From the NCBI GenBank assembly GCA_022495005.1, contig JAGYXB010001997.1:2976001-3040000 (forward strand): 64,000 bases of DNA, read 5' to 3'. A program made the position numbers and the translations under genes. Shown piece by piece: positions 54,487 to 64,000 of this stretch (within the stretch, counting starts at the first letter, position 1; each line of letters starts with the position of its first letter). Below the pieces are notes generated by a model that saw only the letters and a program-made list of their open reading frames with translations, made no database searches and was not told the origin of the DNA. This DNA comes from Rhyacophila brunnea (Eukaryota; Arthropoda; Insecta; Trichoptera; Rhyacophilidae).

Positions 54487-54912
54487 TAGTGACGTCCCGT
54501 GGGGGTAGGCAGATTGAGCGTCGCTTGAGGGCGGCAGTTACTCAATGGGCGGCAAATCGAGGAGAATCATTTGGTATATTTATAAATGGCTACCTAAACT
54601 TAAGTAAGAACGACAATATTTTTCCATTAAAAAAATCAGCTCACTGGTTGGAAACAAAATGTACAAACTGCATAATGGTAGTAACGTAAAGTGTCAGAAA
54701 TATCAACCAAAAATATGACCTCAAACTCTGGTGATTTAAATAAGCTATAACTTATAATATTATTAATTCGCTTTTTATATCTAAATTTAATTTTATATGT
54801 TTTAGTGGTAGGTATATATTTTGTATATATTTTTTAGAATATAAAAAGTATAAAAAATGGGGTGGCATTGTGGTCCTGCCTAGGGGCGGCATTTTGTCTC
54901 GGGACGTCAATG
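54487..54912. mobile_element. MITE-B, copy 2, near-exact 8-bp target duplication
   Basis: The left tip TAGTGACGTCCCGTGGGGGT and right tip CTCGGGACGTCAATG are inverted. Flanks are GTGTTATC (54479-54486) and GTGTCATC (54913-54920), 7 of 8. The body shares GGCAGATTGAGCGTCGCTTG, GGGCGGCAAATC, GAGAATCATTTGGTAT and CGCTTTTTATATCTAAATT with 47841-48618. The terminal GGGGCGGCATTTTG is better kept here. Open frames inside are incidental. Confidence 0.9.
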
Positions 54913-54920
54913 GTGTCATC

Positions 54921-56044
54921 TGTACGTAAGCCAGACTTAGAAAAGATATGAATGTTAACCGCTTTTGAGTATTATTCGCATTGTCATTCCTTCGGTAGTT
55001 AATGCAAAGCTGAAGTAATTTTGAAATTATTTGTAAATTTTTCCTAGGTTTTTACAAAATTATCTTTTTTTTCTATAAATAATATCCATACGTACGAAAA
55101 CGATAATAACTAAAATTTGACGTGTACCGGACGTCGGTTACAATTATATTAGTAATGTTATTTACCACGCTTAACTATAACTGGAGGAATTTGGCATGAA
55201 TCATAGACGGATCGACACCTTAAAGGCCTTGAGTGACTTCATCTGGAAAATAAAAGATGTGAATCTTACTCGGTATATATATTTTTAAAGATTTTTTTAA
55301 TATGTGTATTTCTGAAATTTTTCAAAAATATATTTTTGCTAATCTTACAGTATGTACTCGCGCGGTAAGAGAACATCTTGTTCCCATTTGACCCAAGAGG
55401 TTTTCTACATTATGTATGTTTCTGAGGTTTTTGCAATATACGAATTTTAAATACAAATATTTGACCCAGGTTTTCGTCGAAGTAAATATTGGAATAAAAA
55501 CATATTTATTAATGTCATTACTGCAATTTTAGGTAAATCGGTACATAGTTGCTTCTCGTGGGTAATATATCTTTGAATAAAGGATAAAATCAGTATTTTA
55601 GTAAGTGAAACACATCGCAGCTGTCAAATCTAATTCTCGAAAAGCTTCAAACAATATGAACAAGATTGATACCGAAACTTTTGCCGGTGAAAGCTTTCAA
55701 CTTTATTTGATTTGCGTATGAAATTCAGAGCACGAATTTATCTATAACAGTAATATCAGAATACTTAATCATATTATATATGCAATGATAAGTTCTATTT
55801 TTAAACATTTTAATATATATTATCACAAAAACAATGATTAAGGTGTCATTTAGTTATATATTATGTAATCATCTAAAAAGACGTACTCTTATTTACATAA
55901 CTTGACAGAATATATAAATGCACATTTAAAAAAATGTACTAAACATACGTATAAACGTACAAATTTGTACTTCCTTTGACAAGTAGCTTAACTTAACTTA
56001 ACAACTTGAGACATTTTAAGTCCCGCATACTAACTCGCCGAACT
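54921..56044. other. No supported gene; possible S4 body scrap at 55340-55450
   Basis: TTTTCTACATTATGTATGTT and TCTGAGGTTTTTGCAATATA at 55395-55445 resemble the S4 body end. A TACGTACG-type palindrome lies at 55089-55096. Nothing else is seen. Confidence 0.35.
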
Positions 56045-56522
56045 AAAAGCACTCTTTACAAGACATTGTAAAGCCAGTGCTCACCTACGCATCGGAAACC
56101 TGGACATTAACTCTGCGAAATGAAAGAGCCCTGAACAACTTTGAAAGAAAAAATCTCCGCCGTATATATGGACCGACTAGGGATGGCACCAATTAGAGGA
56201 GAAGATATAATGTTGAGCTCTACTGGCTGTACGAAGATTGCAGCGCAATTCAATCAATTAAGATTGGGAGACTGCGATGGCTAGGTCATGTGCACCATAT
56301 GACTGACAATGAACCGACAAAGAGAGTGATGTCCAGCAATCCAATAGGACGTAGAAGAAGAGGGAGGCCAAAGATTCGCTGGTTGGATGGAGCTGCCAGT
56401 GACTGCCGTATTCTGGGAGTACCAAATTGGAAAGCGGCCACACTGGATAGGGACAGGTGGAAGGAGCTGTTGGAGGAGGCCAGGACCCACACTGGGTTGT
56501 CGCGCCCCTGATGATGATGATA
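56045..56522 (+). mobile_element. LINE ORF2 C-terminus and 3' end
   Basis: The translation begins VKPVLTYASETWTLTLRNER and ALNNFERKNLRRIYGP, typical of the region just after the RT thumb. A frame shift follows near 56180-56190, then LRWLGHVHHM, RVMSSNPIGRRRRGRPKIRW, LDGAASDCRILGVPNWKAAT and LDRDRWKELLEEARTHTGLS with a stop. The sequence ends in a TGATGATGATGA tail (56510-56522). RT catalytic motifs are missing. It is closely related to the minus-strand copy at 62352-62607. Confidence 0.9.
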
Positions 56523-56627
56523 TTTGACAAGTAGCTAGGAAGTAAGAAATGCGTATTTTTTCTAACATGTATATTTTATTTACCACTTCAACATGATATG
56601 AGGTCAAATGGCAGTAGTGTATTTAGT

Positions 56628-56715
56628 ATACGAAAAGAAATAATCACAAATATCCAGACTTTGAGAAAATCACATAAATAGATTGTGATCTCACTGAGAT
56701 CGTACTTACTCAAGC
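56628..56715 (-). repeat. S2 SINE fragment, inverted
   Basis: AATAATCACAAATATCCAGA, AAATCACATAAATAGATTGT and GATCTCACTGAGATCGTACT follow the S2 order. The head beyond the B-box is lost. Confidence 0.55.
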
Positions 56716-56819
56716 AATATCTATAAGCGAACGGCAAACTATACGAGTAGGTGGTAGGTATGTTTCATTTATTGAAATGAATTATAGGATTACTTCTTAA
56801 CTTTGACAAATATTTAATA

Positions 56820-56975
56820 ATCCGTATTTTTTTCAACACGTATGTAATTTTTAATACTACAACTTTAATAAATTTAAATTAGAATATAAACAATCACAAA
56901 TACCAAAGCTTTTTGACAACCACATCAAATAGATTGTGATCTCACCCAGATCGAACTCGGAGCCTAGGGAACTAG
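56820..56975 (-). repeat. S2 SINE fragment, inverted, second of a pair
   Basis: ACAATCACAAATACCAAAGC, then AATAGATTGTGATCTCACCC, AGATCGAACTCGGAGCC repeats the preceding S2 segment. The upstream TTTTTTTCAACACGTATG is shared with 56560-56580. Two same-orientation copies about 250 bp apart suggest a tandem or double insertion. Confidence 0.55.
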
Positions 56976-58429
56976 TGTTGATCCGTCGGTTTTTAGTTTA
57001 AAAAAAATCAGTTGTGTGTTTTCCCTAAGTGTAGGGGTGCTGATTGGGTAGGCGATGTTGTGTTAAACCAAATTGTTTATTTAGGCTTTATTTAAATGGA
57101 TGTTATCTTATAATTTCATAATAAAATAGAGCTTCCATACCTCACTCGTTAGACTTCTCACTGTTTTTACTGTATTATTTATATTATAGTTTATTCTTTT
57201 TTATTTGTTTCTTTGATTTTAGAAAAATATAATTAAATAAGTATAATGTAATTAACGTAATAAAATAATGATTTTGTGAAGTCCATAATGTGTTAATCCA
57301 ATTCAATTTTAAAAATGTGCTGCGAAAATGATGTACCTATATTAATTAATACACTGTATTGGCGGCACATTGCCATGGCAAGAAAATAACACATTGTGTG
57401 GACAGAACTAATTTGGAATTAATGCAATCATGAATGTTTAATAATTATTATCATAATGAGCTTTTGTCTCGTCAGTTGGTATTATTGAATTAATACTCTT
57501 CGATATTATAGTGATAAACGTTGCATATGCGTTCAAATATATTGACATATTGGACATACATAATTTGAAAAAAAATAGTTTATTAGCATTTATTAATACA
57601 CTTTAATAATAATTGTATAGTAGCTAATATAAATATTTGTATACCTAATTGATATTAAAAAAATCTATTTTCTAAGTAGCTGGAGAGTTTATATATGAAA
57701 ACAAAACTGTAATAAAATGGTCCCTACTAAGGTTAATAACGAAATTGGGTACACGTATTTTTTTATTGTAGATTTATATTTTGAAATGAAAATTCGGTAG
57801 ATGTGTTGATAGTCTTCAGATTTTAGTTTTAATTTTTAATGTTGTCTATTATTCATTGAACAATACATATAAGTATCATTATAGATATATTTGTAGCGAT
57901 ATTTACAATTGTTATCTGAGATTTATTTTCCAGGTCATTTAGATAAAAATGCCTTTTATTAGTATCACAAGCGACACAGTTTTTGCTATTTTCTGAAGAC
58001 ATTAAAAAAAATGTATAATACCCTAATTAAACTCAAAAATTACTTAATTTTAAGCCAAAGACGTTAATATACACATTTTTTATTAAAATAACACAGTATT
58101 TGCACCTCTTTTCAAGATAATAAAAAAATTCAATGATTGATAATTTTCATTTAGATGGAAAGTCATGCAAAGTTGCAAATAAAAGTGTGCAAGTAATTAA
58201 CGAAAACAAAATGTTAATAAGGCTATCATTTTGTAGAAGTACTAGGCATGTAAAATTCATATTGATTTAACCGTTCTAAGAACGTTCTGGAATCTATCAA
58301 GCATAACCGGATAATTTTATTTATATACACACAAGATTTTTCCGAAAATTATAAACAACGCACTGTGATTTTAAACACTATTATTAATTTGTCCACTAAT
58401 TGTCACATCATCATCACATCAGGCGCGAG
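56976..58429. other. No supported gene
   Basis: Very AT-rich stretch with no recognised feature. Confidence 0.4.
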
Positions 58430-58730
58430 GAACTCCCGTCAAATTGTGGATTCGCTGGACGAGCCCTGGCTTTACACTTTCACGTAAATATAGAGTATGT
58501 CTGGACCAAATCTGGTATGAGCATTCCAGGTGTGCTTATATGATGCATAAATGGGGCTTAGAATAGTCACGACTGTTCGAGGGTGGTGAGATGCAGACCA
58601 CGGAGCACATCGTAGAGTCATATAACATGCATGTCTTCCCCGGAGAAGTTTCAACCATACACCAAGCCAAACTGTAAGTTATTGTGTGGAAGCCTTGTCG
58701 GTTTCAATGTGACCTTTTGTATTATTATAT
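58430..58730 (+). mobile_element. LINE remnant, C-terminal zinc-knuckle-like region
   Basis: Across two frames it reads AYMMHKWGLE and then GGEMQTTEHIVESYNMHVFP with GEVSTIHQ. In jockey/R1-type LINEs the last ORF2 segment has ...HKWGL...C.CG..QT..HI...C with a short proline-containing end, and this text follows that order. The Cys residues are gone and frames are broken, so it is an old remnant. Clade and precise ends are uncertain. Confidence 0.45.
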
Positions 58731-58845
58731 TAGTTCTGTGATTTTGTATTCTAATGACATTCTTTTTGAGCAAATAATACTTGTCAGAGAGTGTAATTTA
58801 TAATTTGGAACAATCTAATCATCGTTTAAGCCAATTAAATAATAA

Positions 58846-59066
58846 TTCACAAGATTTCAGAATGAAACAACCTAATTATTGAACAAACATCATTTTGAAA
58901 ACACTTATGTTATAACCAATAAAAAAAAATCTTTTTATTGGTTATTTCCCGCAGGAATCGAACCTGCATCTCTCGGATTTCGCGCCCACGCACATAGACC
59001 ACTATGCTAAAAGTACCATACTTAATTACGACAAATTTTAACTTATAATACTCTCATATAATACTA
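58846..59066 (-). mobile_element. S3 tRNA-derived SINE, minus strand, best head
   Basis: On the minus strand the head is GTACTTTTAGCATAGTGGTC, TATGTGCGTGGGCGCGAAAT, CCGAGAGATGCAGGTTCGAT and TCCTGCGGGAAATAACC, with a clear A-box and B-box. The 3' end is the AGTGTTTTCAAAATGATG block at 58846-58910. A TATTGGTTAT hairpin with the A-run lies in the body. Pairing of the acceptor stem is poor, so it is called a SINE. Confidence 0.78.
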
Positions 59067-59082
59067 GTAGCTCAATTTATAA

Positions 59083-59270
59083 AGTGCTTCAGAGAGTATT
59101 ATAAGGCCCATTAGTTAAAATTTGTGACATGGAGGCTCGATTTCGTCTCGTCTCGTCTCATGGAGACAAAACATGGAGGCTCTATTCCTGCCGGGGTTGT
59201 CTTACTTTTTTTTTAAAAAGATTTTTTCTATTGGTTATATTAAGTGTTTTCAAAATTATGTATGTCCACT
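59083..59270 (+). mobile_element. S3 SINE, plus strand, head disrupted by TCTCG repeats
   Basis: AGTGCTTCAGAGAGTATTAT and the body TTTTTTCTATTGGTTATATT match S3. The tRNA-like head is replaced by GACATGGAGGCTCGATTTCG, a TCTCG triplet repeat, and a second ACATGGAGGCTC before TATTCCTGCC. It points away from the minus-strand copy just upstream, forming an inverted pair like that at 3408-3725. Confidence 0.65.
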
Positions 59271-59960
59271 TAAATAAGTTACACGAGTGAATTTTTCCTT
59301 TTATTCGTTCTTGGATAATAAACTTATAAATAAACAAGTAAAATATATAGTAAAATTCCTTTGCACCTGTTTTCGTTGATAATCGATGGTTAAATTCATA
59401 TTATAATAAATACCGCAGCTATTTTTACTTATATGCACTTCGTTATGGAAGATAATATTTACAGAGGCCGAAATTTTGTTTTCCGAAAGACGAAAAAATA
59501 CTATTTCGTATTATTCGTTAGGGCAGTAAAGGCAACTAGATGAAGGGATTTCCCAAGTGGGTTAAGGCGCCCATACCATAAACGGAGACGTGATCAGCCG
59601 AAAGTTCAAAACAGAAACAATATGAAGAGACAACTTTACTTTTCATTCTCATATAAGGCTCGTGTTTGTATGTCAACACAAAATTATATATATTATATAT
59701 ATTATATATATTATATTATATTTATATTATATTTGTTTTGGTTGATTTGTTTGCTCGAAAGCGCTAATTAGTACCCTCGCTCGAACTATATTATATTGTT
59801 ATAATTTATAACACCTCTGTTTATTATGGAAATATGATTTAGTTTGTAAAGGTCTTGAGAGAGAATATTATAATATTTTAAATTCAGAATTATATTTAGA
59901 CATTGTTGAAAACAATGTAAACATGGCTAAAAATAAACGTAATAATATTCACAATTCATA
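59271..59960. other. No supported gene; AT microsatellite at 59682-59733
   Basis: The segment 59682-59733 is a TATATATTA-type simple repeat of about 50 bp. No gene is seen in the rest. Confidence 0.6.
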
Positions 59961-60376
59961 GTTTAAGACGGCTCAGAGCAACCGTATACTGAGCTTCGAA
60001 AACAGATGTTTGCGACGAATACTGGGTGTGCGGTGGTATGACTTTAGGAGCAACGAGGAGATAAGAGAACGCACCAAGCAACCTCTCATCACACTGAAAG
60101 TGAAGAGGCGACGTTGGACCTGGCTCGGCCACGTGCTGCGGATGCCAGAAGAGAACTTCAACCTGGCTTGCCTGTTCTTCAAGCCGACCGGATTTCGGCG
60201 TCCTGGAAGGCCGCTAAATGCAATCTACAGAGTGTATACGGCGGAGCTACGGGATGCTGGTTTGACCTGGAACGAAGCAAGAAGACTGGCGAGCAACAGG
60301 GATTCTTGGAGGCGCCACGTGGTGTCCATATGCTCCAGTGAAGAGGCGGATATGGCAAAAGAAGAAGAAGAGTAGT
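59961..60376 (+). mobile_element. LINE ORF2 C-terminus, intact to its stop, with GAA tail
   Basis: One uninterrupted frame from about 59964 gives FKTAQSNRILSFENRCLRRI, LGVRWYDFRSNEEIRERTKQ, RRRWTWLGHVLRMPEENF, GFRRPGRPLNAIYRVYTAEL, TWNEARRLASNRDSWRRHVV and SICSSEEADMAKEEEE, then TAG at 60373-60375. These are the family C-terminal blocks in order. The coding sequence runs into a GAAGAAGAAG tail. The lack of stops suggests the youngest LINE in the window. It is 5'-truncated and lacks the RT and endonuclease domains. It belongs to a different LINE family from 56045 and 62352. Confidence 0.92.
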
Positions 60377-60734
60377 TTACAATATGGTAGAGAGTATAGT
60401 TTCTTTTCATGGGTTATCCCTTCAGAATAAAACACGTGTGAACTGATTTTAATTAATTATACATTTTTTTTAATCTTCTGATAATATTTTTTTCTTTTGC
60501 CATTTACTGCAGAAGACCGTCACCAACAAGGTGATCTTCGTTATATCGACCACTCTCTGGAATAGTTTGATGAAGTTGAATTCAAACCAATCGCGAAGCT
60601 GATTGATATTTATGTTGATAATTTTATGGATATAAACATTTTAACAGTGTTAATTATTATCAAGAAAAAAATATGCATTTAATTAAAATTAAATTGATAC
60701 ATACATAGATTTTCATTAATTTCTATTTACAGTA
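60377..60734. other. No supported gene
   Basis: AT-rich DNA with no recognised feature. Confidence 0.4.
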
Positions 60735-60800
60735 ATCATCTGACTCGAATCTACCGGATTCGCGCCAATGTGCTTTACTAATTGAGGGTTTAGTTGAATA
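60735..60800 (-). repeat. S4 SINE head fragment, inverted
   Basis: GACTCGAATCTACCGGATTC, GCGCCAATGTGCTTTACTAA, TTGAGG is the complement of the S4 tRNA-like head. Confidence 0.5.
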
Positions 60801-61069
60801 TACTATAATGCATAACCAATAAAGTACAATGATAATAAATTAGACTAACAAAATGTGTAAGTACTGTTTATATCTGATATCCACAGCCTATGTCTACTCT
60901 TCATCACTACTATACATATAGATTTATTAAACATACACACCTTAAAAGCATGTAAGAGATACTTATCTTACTTATTTTATGTCATGTCGTGAACGCTTTG
61001 AATTTATAATTTGTTATGTTCATTATATGTAAAATAAATAAATTTGATTTGATTTGAAAAAAATCCCTT

Positions 61070-61215
61070 TTGAAAAAATTACAATCCCCGATGGAATTTA
61101 AATCTGTATAACCACTGGTATTGCATCAATGTGCTTTATCCAATTAAACCGCGGACATCCTATTTAATTACGATAATTTTAACTGGTAGTTCCTACATGA
61201 AATGGCTATGAAAAT
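61070..61215 (-). repeat. S4 SINE, inverted
   Basis: CTTTTGAAAAAATTACAATC, then GTATTGCATCAATGTGCTTT, ATCCAATTAAACCGCGGACA is the complement of an S4 head with A-box TTTAATTGGATAAAGCACA. The flank ATTACGATAATTTTAACTGG, TAGTTCCTACATG matches 24265-24300. Confidence 0.6.
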
Positions 61216-62351
61216 GCATTATCGTAATAGATTTCTTCTTTTCTCGATGTTTAGGGCTCATTGCAAAGGCCATTCTTCGTCTTCTTCTACGGCGCTACAA
61301 AGTAATGCCAAACACCTATAATAACAATGTTAAATAATCCCGCATTAACTGTTCACTAATTTATCGTTTTCCTCGATCTATCGTCTAAATTATATGCTCC
61401 CGTCACAAATATTATCCCGATTGCCCGTTTTTGTTGAATATTTTTCATTTCGCTTTCGTAGAATTGTTTATGATACATACAGATCTTCTTCAGTTGCGTC
61501 GCTTTGTTTGCACAGGTCGGTCAGCGCTCTGGCTTACCTCGCATCTCGTATTACGATTTTTTAAAAGTTTTTTTTAAGTCGCAACTAAAATGAAGAAAAC
61601 TAGAAACTGAAAATAATTCAAGACGTCGAAAAAAATCCAGGAGAAAAACGAGTTTTTTTATATATCCCGCATTTATCGTTTTTAGGGTCCCTTGAAATAA
61701 TCAGTTATTAAAATTATAGTATCTGTCATCTGGTAGGTAATACATGCCCATACGCCTTAGAGAGAAAATGAAAAATTATAAATTTGACTAGGATGATTCT
61801 CTTAGGGTTGGTACTTCGGTAAAGAAAAATGTTGACAAACACTGATCTGTGTCACGTATTGCGGAATCGATCTATATTTATATATTCACCAGATTTCACG
61901 TGATTTTCCGATAGAGTTGTATAAAACGTAACAAAAAAAAACACATTTTAAAAGATACGGGGGCAAGTTTTCGAAAGAGCAGTCACTCAATCCTGGTCGT
62001 CGTACGTGTCACGCAACTCTGACGGCGCTCGCTACGTGATTCGGATATTTTTTTCGCGTTTTCTGTTAACAAGAAAAAACGTTTTTCCACAATCGTGAAC
62101 CACGCTCCTGACAATTAGTATACATCTTTTATTTTTCCTCTCTCTCCGTTCCGCGATATAAAATTTTATTCTAAGATCTTCTTAGCGTTCACAGAATTCC
62201 GGCCAGTAGTTGAAATTCAAACTCTGCACCCTCTTCAGAAAATATTATTACCATCGCCTTATATAATAAAAATTAAAATATGTGTAGCCTTTACGCGTAG
62301 CGGCAGTAAAAAATAATAATTAACGTAGTGGAAAATAATCATTTGAAACGT
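61216..62351. other. No supported gene; possible LINE tail scrap at 61277-61302
   Basis: CTTCGTCTTCTTCTACGGCG at 61278-61297 looks like the complement of a GAAGAAG-type LINE terminus, with no coding text attached. GC is modestly raised at 61970-62050, with no frame. Confidence 0.35.
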
Positions 62352-62607
62352 ATTAAAATATCATCATCATCATCAACGACCCTTGGTGGGTTTTGTCCTC
62401 CTTCAAAAACTTCCTCCATCCTGGACGATCGAGCGCCGATACTCTCCAATTGCTTTGAGCTAGCATTTTTAAATCTCTCGTGGCACAGTCCAGCCATCTC
62501 AGTTTCGGCCGTCCAGGTCTTCTCTTGCCATCAGGGGTTACGTACATAACTCGCCTCACACGTATGTCCTCCGGCAATTTATGCACGTGGCTGATCCAAT
62601 TATCTAA
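62352..62607 (-). mobile_element. LINE ORF2 C-terminus and 3' end, minus strand
   Basis: On the minus strand the text runs DNWISHVHKLPEDIRVRRVM, YVTPDGKRRPGRPKLRWLDC, ATRDLKMLAQSNWRVSALDR and PGWRKFLKEDKTHQGS, then the ATGATGATGATGA tail (62359-62371 on plus). It is clearly homologous to 56290-56511 (RRRGRPKIRWLD ... NWKAATLDRDRWKELLEEARTHTG). 5'-truncated. Confidence 0.9.
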
Positions 62608-63127
62608 AGATCAAGCTATGTAAGAAAATCTTTTAATTATAAAATAACCACTATTGGGTTTACAAATTTATTATATTAATTGGTCTTTTTGTTAGGTTTC
62701 GTCTTCTTCTTACACTCTTCTAACCTAATTCATCAATCATACAGAAAACAAATTTCACCGTTGTTTCAAATGTATTGTATTTAAAGTTTTGACACCTTAT
62801 AAATTAAAACATACTGGCGTACTATGCTGCTCTGATACCAGTAATAAAATTTACATCAATTACAATTATTAACAATATCTTCACTACGATACGTCATCTA
62901 CAAACGGTACAATTAAATATTTTCTAAAAGACTATTCTTAAATAAACCTTTTTTGCTGCTCATTTGGTCCCGTTATTTGCTTAACTCACTTTTTCATTGT
63001 TCATTGAATCTCCAAACGTACCTACTTTCTTTGACTTGAAGGATACATATTATTTATAATTCATTAGTTCGAAACCGGCTTGAGAGTGGGTTTATTGTTT
63101 GAGCACCGTATCTGTTGAAAGAAGAGA
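62608..63127. other. No supported gene
   Basis: AT-rich DNA with no recognised feature. Confidence 0.4.
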
Positions 63128-63128
63128 C

Positions 63129-63567
63129 TAGGGATTGCAATACCGGTATTTCAAAACCGGTATCTCAGTATTTTTCGACACTGAAATACCGGTTTTAAAA
63201 TCAGACAATACCGATATATTCGGTATTGAAAGTGGTTATAAAATGTATTGATTAATGAGTGAAGTGAGTAAAAGTTCGCAATATTGTGTGTGGTTTTACT
63301 TCTTACGGGATAAATGTAATGAAGTTTCTAAGCGTAAAACGTGCAATAAAATATCAGGTGGAATTATCAGTGAGGCACATACACATCCAAGATCACTTCA
63401 TAAAACAAATTTATTGAAAGATCGTTCGAAGAAGAAAGTGCTAATAGTAATTCAACTACATACTATATAGGAATAGGTATTTGTAAACATCAGCATCTCT
63501 AGATCAGCAATAATTAGAAATACCGAAATGCTGGTATTGGTATTTTCATTTGATATTGTAATCACTA
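63129..63567 (+). mobile_element. hAT-2: internally deleted hAT with ACCGGTATTT subterminal repeats
   Basis: The left tip TAGGGATTGCAATACCGGTA and, read inward from the right, TAGTGATTACAATATC are inverted repeats. Within 110 bp of the left end the word ACCGGTATTT or its complement AAATACCGG(T) occurs several times (63142-63235), and near the right end ATACCG/TGGTATT variants recur. This is the usual subterminal binding-site layout of hAT elements. Flanks GAAGAGAC and GTGGAGAG match at only 5 of 8, so the copy is old. The interior carries a BED-finger frame (63255-63470). Confidence 0.65.
63255..63470 (+). pseudogene. hAT transposase N-terminal BED zinc-finger fragment
   Basis: The 71-codon frame reads MSEVSKSSQYCVWFYFLRDK, CNEVSKRKTCNKISGGIISE, then THPRSLHKTNLLKDRS. 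VW.YF...., KxKTC and the later Leu/His/Lys segment follow the BED-finger layout (W/F aromatic pair, CxxC, then H...H). The first Cys of the CxxC pair appears replaced by Arg (SKRKTC). The catalytic and dimerisation domains are absent, consistent with internal deletion of the parent element. Confidence 0.5.
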
Positions 63568-63662
63568 GTGGAGAGGGTTAAAAATAAGTTTGTAAGACTC
63601 GTTTAATTGACGCTATATGGATACCATCCATAGCTTTGAATGACTTTCTATTAAGTATGCCT
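63568..63662. other. Spacer before MITE-A copy 3
   Basis: Nothing was recognised. The last 8 bp, GTATGCCT, are the expected target site duplication of the following element, whose right end lies outside the window. Confidence 0.4.
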
Positions 63663-64000
63663 CAGTGGCGATGGGTGGAGGTAGGCTGTTAAGATTCGCT
63701 CTAAATGGTGGACACTAAACTTTTTCAGTCATATGTCTTTGTTTTCATTGAAATAAGATTACAATTTTACAGATGGTGCTAGTCAGTTTTTAAAATTCAA
63801 TTAAACCCTGCGAAAACTAGGCCATAATAAATAATAGTAAAAAATACTCGTCTATCTATAAAATAAAAGTATGAAATTAAATCATACATAACTCTGGATA
63901 TTTTATAGATAGAATAATATTCTTTATCTATTATTGTTTGGTTTAGGCAGGGCTTAATGAATGTAAAAAAATGAACCAACAATATGTGTAATATGTATTC
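63663..64000. mobile_element. MITE-A, copy 3, left part (runs off the window)
   Basis: The tip CAGTGGCGATGGGTGGAGGT, then GCTGTTAAGATTCGC and GACACTAAACTTTTTCAGTC identify the family. The inner arms CATAATAAATAATAG and CTATTATTGTTTGG are present. The window ends in CAATATGTGTAATATGTATTC, the empty version of the site where copy 1 received its mariner. Confidence 0.85.

Noticed and set aside
60225..60435. Two minus-strand frames
   Set aside because: Antisense of the intact LINE C-terminus and its GAA tail.

Overview
The window looks like a piece of an insect nuclear genome. It is strongly AT-rich and non-operonic, and it holds no bacterial or organellar genes. It carries a mariner element, several hAT-type DNA transposons with their deletion derivatives (MITEs), a Penelope-like element, non-LTR retrotransposon 3' ends and four tRNA-headed SINE families. 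A sap-feeding hemipteran would fit the composition and repeat style, but that is an impression and the order cannot be fixed from the sequence.

Only one conventional gene segment is convincing: a short, GC-rich exon at 39977-40178 (+) with good splice sites. It encodes an N-glycosylated N-terminus and the first transmembrane helix of a class A (rhodopsin-like) G-protein-coupled receptor. Nothing else in the window is recognisable as the rest of that gene, so the flanking tens of kilobases are probably long introns and intergenic DNA.

Nearly everything else is transposon debris. Labels used below are local to this answer. S1 to S4 are tRNA-related SINEs. MITE-A (tip CAGTGGC), MITE-B (tip CAGTGACGTCCCG), MITE-C (tip GGGnnTAGGAC, then ACTGGACGCC), MITE-D (tip CATGGCCCCC) and MITE-E (tip GGTACTGTTCGG) are short inverted-repeat elements, several with exact or near-exact 8-bp target duplications. 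MITE-F, G, H and I are further inverted-repeat or palindromic families. R1 is a dispersed repeat related to MITE-E. hAT-1 (33219-34599), hAT-2 (63129-63567) and hAT-3 (7132-7787) retain broken transposase coding.

Layout. 0-10 kb: a LINE tail, half a MITE-C, SINEs, and an S1 copy split by a hAT-3 fragment. 10-24 kb: a Penelope-type terminal repeat, R1, MITE-F with a nested MITE-H, palindromic MITE-G and MITE-C. 24-32 kb: a 15/16-bp minisatellite, MITE-E, then a mariner nested in a MITE-A, and a hairpin made of two Penelope termini. 32-40 kb: hAT-1 carrying two younger insertions, opposing LINE ends, SINEs and the GPCR exon. 40-46 kb: a quiet intron-like stretch, a Penelope GIY-YIG remnant and tandem duplications. 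46-64 kb: MITE-A, a MITE-B involved in a tandem duplication, MITE-C, two MITE-D copies, a second MITE-B, several LINE 3' ends, S3 inverted pairs, hAT-2 and the left end of a third MITE-A.

The insertions can be ordered. The mariner sits in a MITE-A whose empty site is seen in two other copies. MITE-D sits in the hAT-1 coding region, and removing it restores the reading of the hAT C-terminus. hAT-3 splits an S1 SINE. No functional multi-gene system was found.
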